60,000 bases of DNA from Acanthaster planci. Taxonomy: Eukaryota > Echinodermata > Asteroidea > Valvatida > Acanthasteridae. Numbering within the stretch: position 1 is the stretch's first letter; every line of letters starts with the position of its first letter. Both the position numbers and the translations under genes were made by a program. The stretch lies in contig NW_019091439.1 in assembly GCF_001949145.1 (NCBI RefSeq), positions 558,013 to 618,012 of the forward strand, in the 5' to 3' direction. A model generated the notes under the pieces. That model was not told the origin of the DNA. It did not search any database and saw nothing but the letters and a program-made list of their open reading frames with translations. Shown in pieces: positions 59,101 to 60,000 of the stretch.

Positions 59101-60000
59101 TGTCGGAGAAGGGTTTCAACGGCATACAGAAATACCATATACAGCGTAAAGGCCAAAGGAACACAATCTGGACGCAGGGTGGTCTCGCTGTTGACGTTTA
59201 ATCTCGGAGTTAGAGGCTTCATTGAGATTTAATGTACACACTGGACATAAACTAGCAACACGTAGTAAACTGTTACCGCCAACCTTCATAACAAAATGAG
59301 TCTTTTACTTCGTTTCGGTGTTACATGGTTGAATTAAAAAAACTGTATGTGAAATCAAACAGAAAACTCTTCAACCAACATCTCGTTAAATGCACAGCAA
59401 GAATAGTTCCTTTCCATCGACTAGCCTATCTTGGAAGCAGTTGCCAGTATAACAGAATATTGCATATTGCCCATTCTTCATAATTAAAGATTCCTTGTTT
59501 TTCAACATGCTGGATCACAATATGGCATTTTTGGCTAATAACATGAATCACTATAAAAACGGACCATGTATGATGTAGCGTACATGAAGTAAATTCTAAC
59601 CAACAGGTCGGCCTGGTCATCTTCGTGTCCTGTAGCTGCTATATTCATTAAATGTACGTACAGTGTGTATAACCTACTCTCTGGCCATCATAAAGCCTAT
59701 CTTGGTCTCACCACCGAACAGTAGTACTACGGTGAAGGTACTGTGCATGTACGGTTTTAACACCGGCGCTGCAATGAAAAAAATTTTAAGTACCAGAATG
59801 TGATCAGATCATATACTATTGTATACGCATCCTGTCTTGTACATATACTGTACACAAGGGTTTCACTACCAGCACTTACCGTAAACCTTACATGCCAACT
59901 TGTGTACGTGTAGAATATGACCATATACATGTACTGGACATGTACGTGTACCGGTATACAGCTGGCCTACGTGCATTGTACGTGTACTGTACATGTACAT
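56192..60000. other. 3' UTR and intergenic right edge, no gene recognised
   Basis: The left part is probably the TMEM248-type 3' UTR; no close AATAAA was found. A G-rich patch lies near 57183-57375, and a 12-base perfect inverted pair GATTAACCCTAA / TTAGGGTTAATC at 58837-58848 / 58898-58909. The last 130 bases are rich in GTACATGTAC words. Open frames (for example 58986-59201) show no family motif. Confidence 0.5.
59925..60000. repeat. TACATGTAC/TACGTGTAC degenerate tandem tract at right edge
   Basis: GTACATGTAC, GTACGTGTAC and CATGTACGTG alternate to the end of the window, which is probably cut by the window border. Purine-pyrimidine alternation makes it self-complementary. Confidence 0.65.

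Noticed and set aside
59000-60000. CRISPR-like or phage-like system at the right edge
   Set aside because: The repeats are degenerate ACATGTAC words without regular spacers, and the DNA is animal nuclear.

Overview
The window is animal nuclear DNA, most likely from a marine invertebrate deuterostome (echinoderm, hemichordate or cephalochordate). The reasons are: genes split into many small exons with GT/AG borders and AT-rich kilobase introns; an IgGFc-binding-domain gene of a type that is multiplied in such animals; dense small inverted-repeat elements; and very frequent ACATGTAC and TAGGCCTA words. No prokaryotic features are present. The species is inference. There are two assembly gaps (538-1020 and 44542-44751).

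Layout. (1) + strand, 1320-8456: the 3' half of a class I phosphatidylinositol transfer protein gene (five exons; the 5' exons lie to the left or in the gap). (2) 8457-15891: no gene seen; possible long 3' UTR, a CCAAT-box cluster and simple repeats. (3) - strand, 19732-15892: a four-exon gene for a signal-peptide, IgGFc-binding-domain, single-pass membrane protein with a basic Ser/Pro-rich cytoplasmic tail. The tail exon is reached by a splice donor that overlaps an in-frame TAA. (4) 19733-31357: gene-poor, with a decayed P-element/THAP9-type transposase (26493-27686), fold-back elements and promoter-like patches. (5) + strand, 31358-40340: a complete ten-exon preprocarboxypeptidase A-type gene (420 codons) with all zinc ligands and catalytic residues, a TATA-like box and a poly(A) signal. 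(6) 40341-52475: mostly mobile-element debris, plus a tentative small gene of unknown function (44451-46483) beside the second gap. (7) + strand, 52476-56191: a complete five-coding-exon TMEM248-family gene. (8) 56192-60000: no gene seen, ending in an ACATGTAC-rich tract.

The four confident genes have unrelated jobs (lipid transfer, cell-surface/secreted adhesion or immunity, digestive or hormone-processing peptidase, endomembrane protein), and nothing suggests they work together. I found no clearly new biological system. The most interesting gene is the membrane-anchored IgGFc-binding protein with its possible two-tail switch. The most abundant unexplained structure is the set of at least nine fold-back/MITE-like elements, two families of which occur twice. 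All exon joins were made by reading frame, splice sites and remembered family similarity, without a database search.
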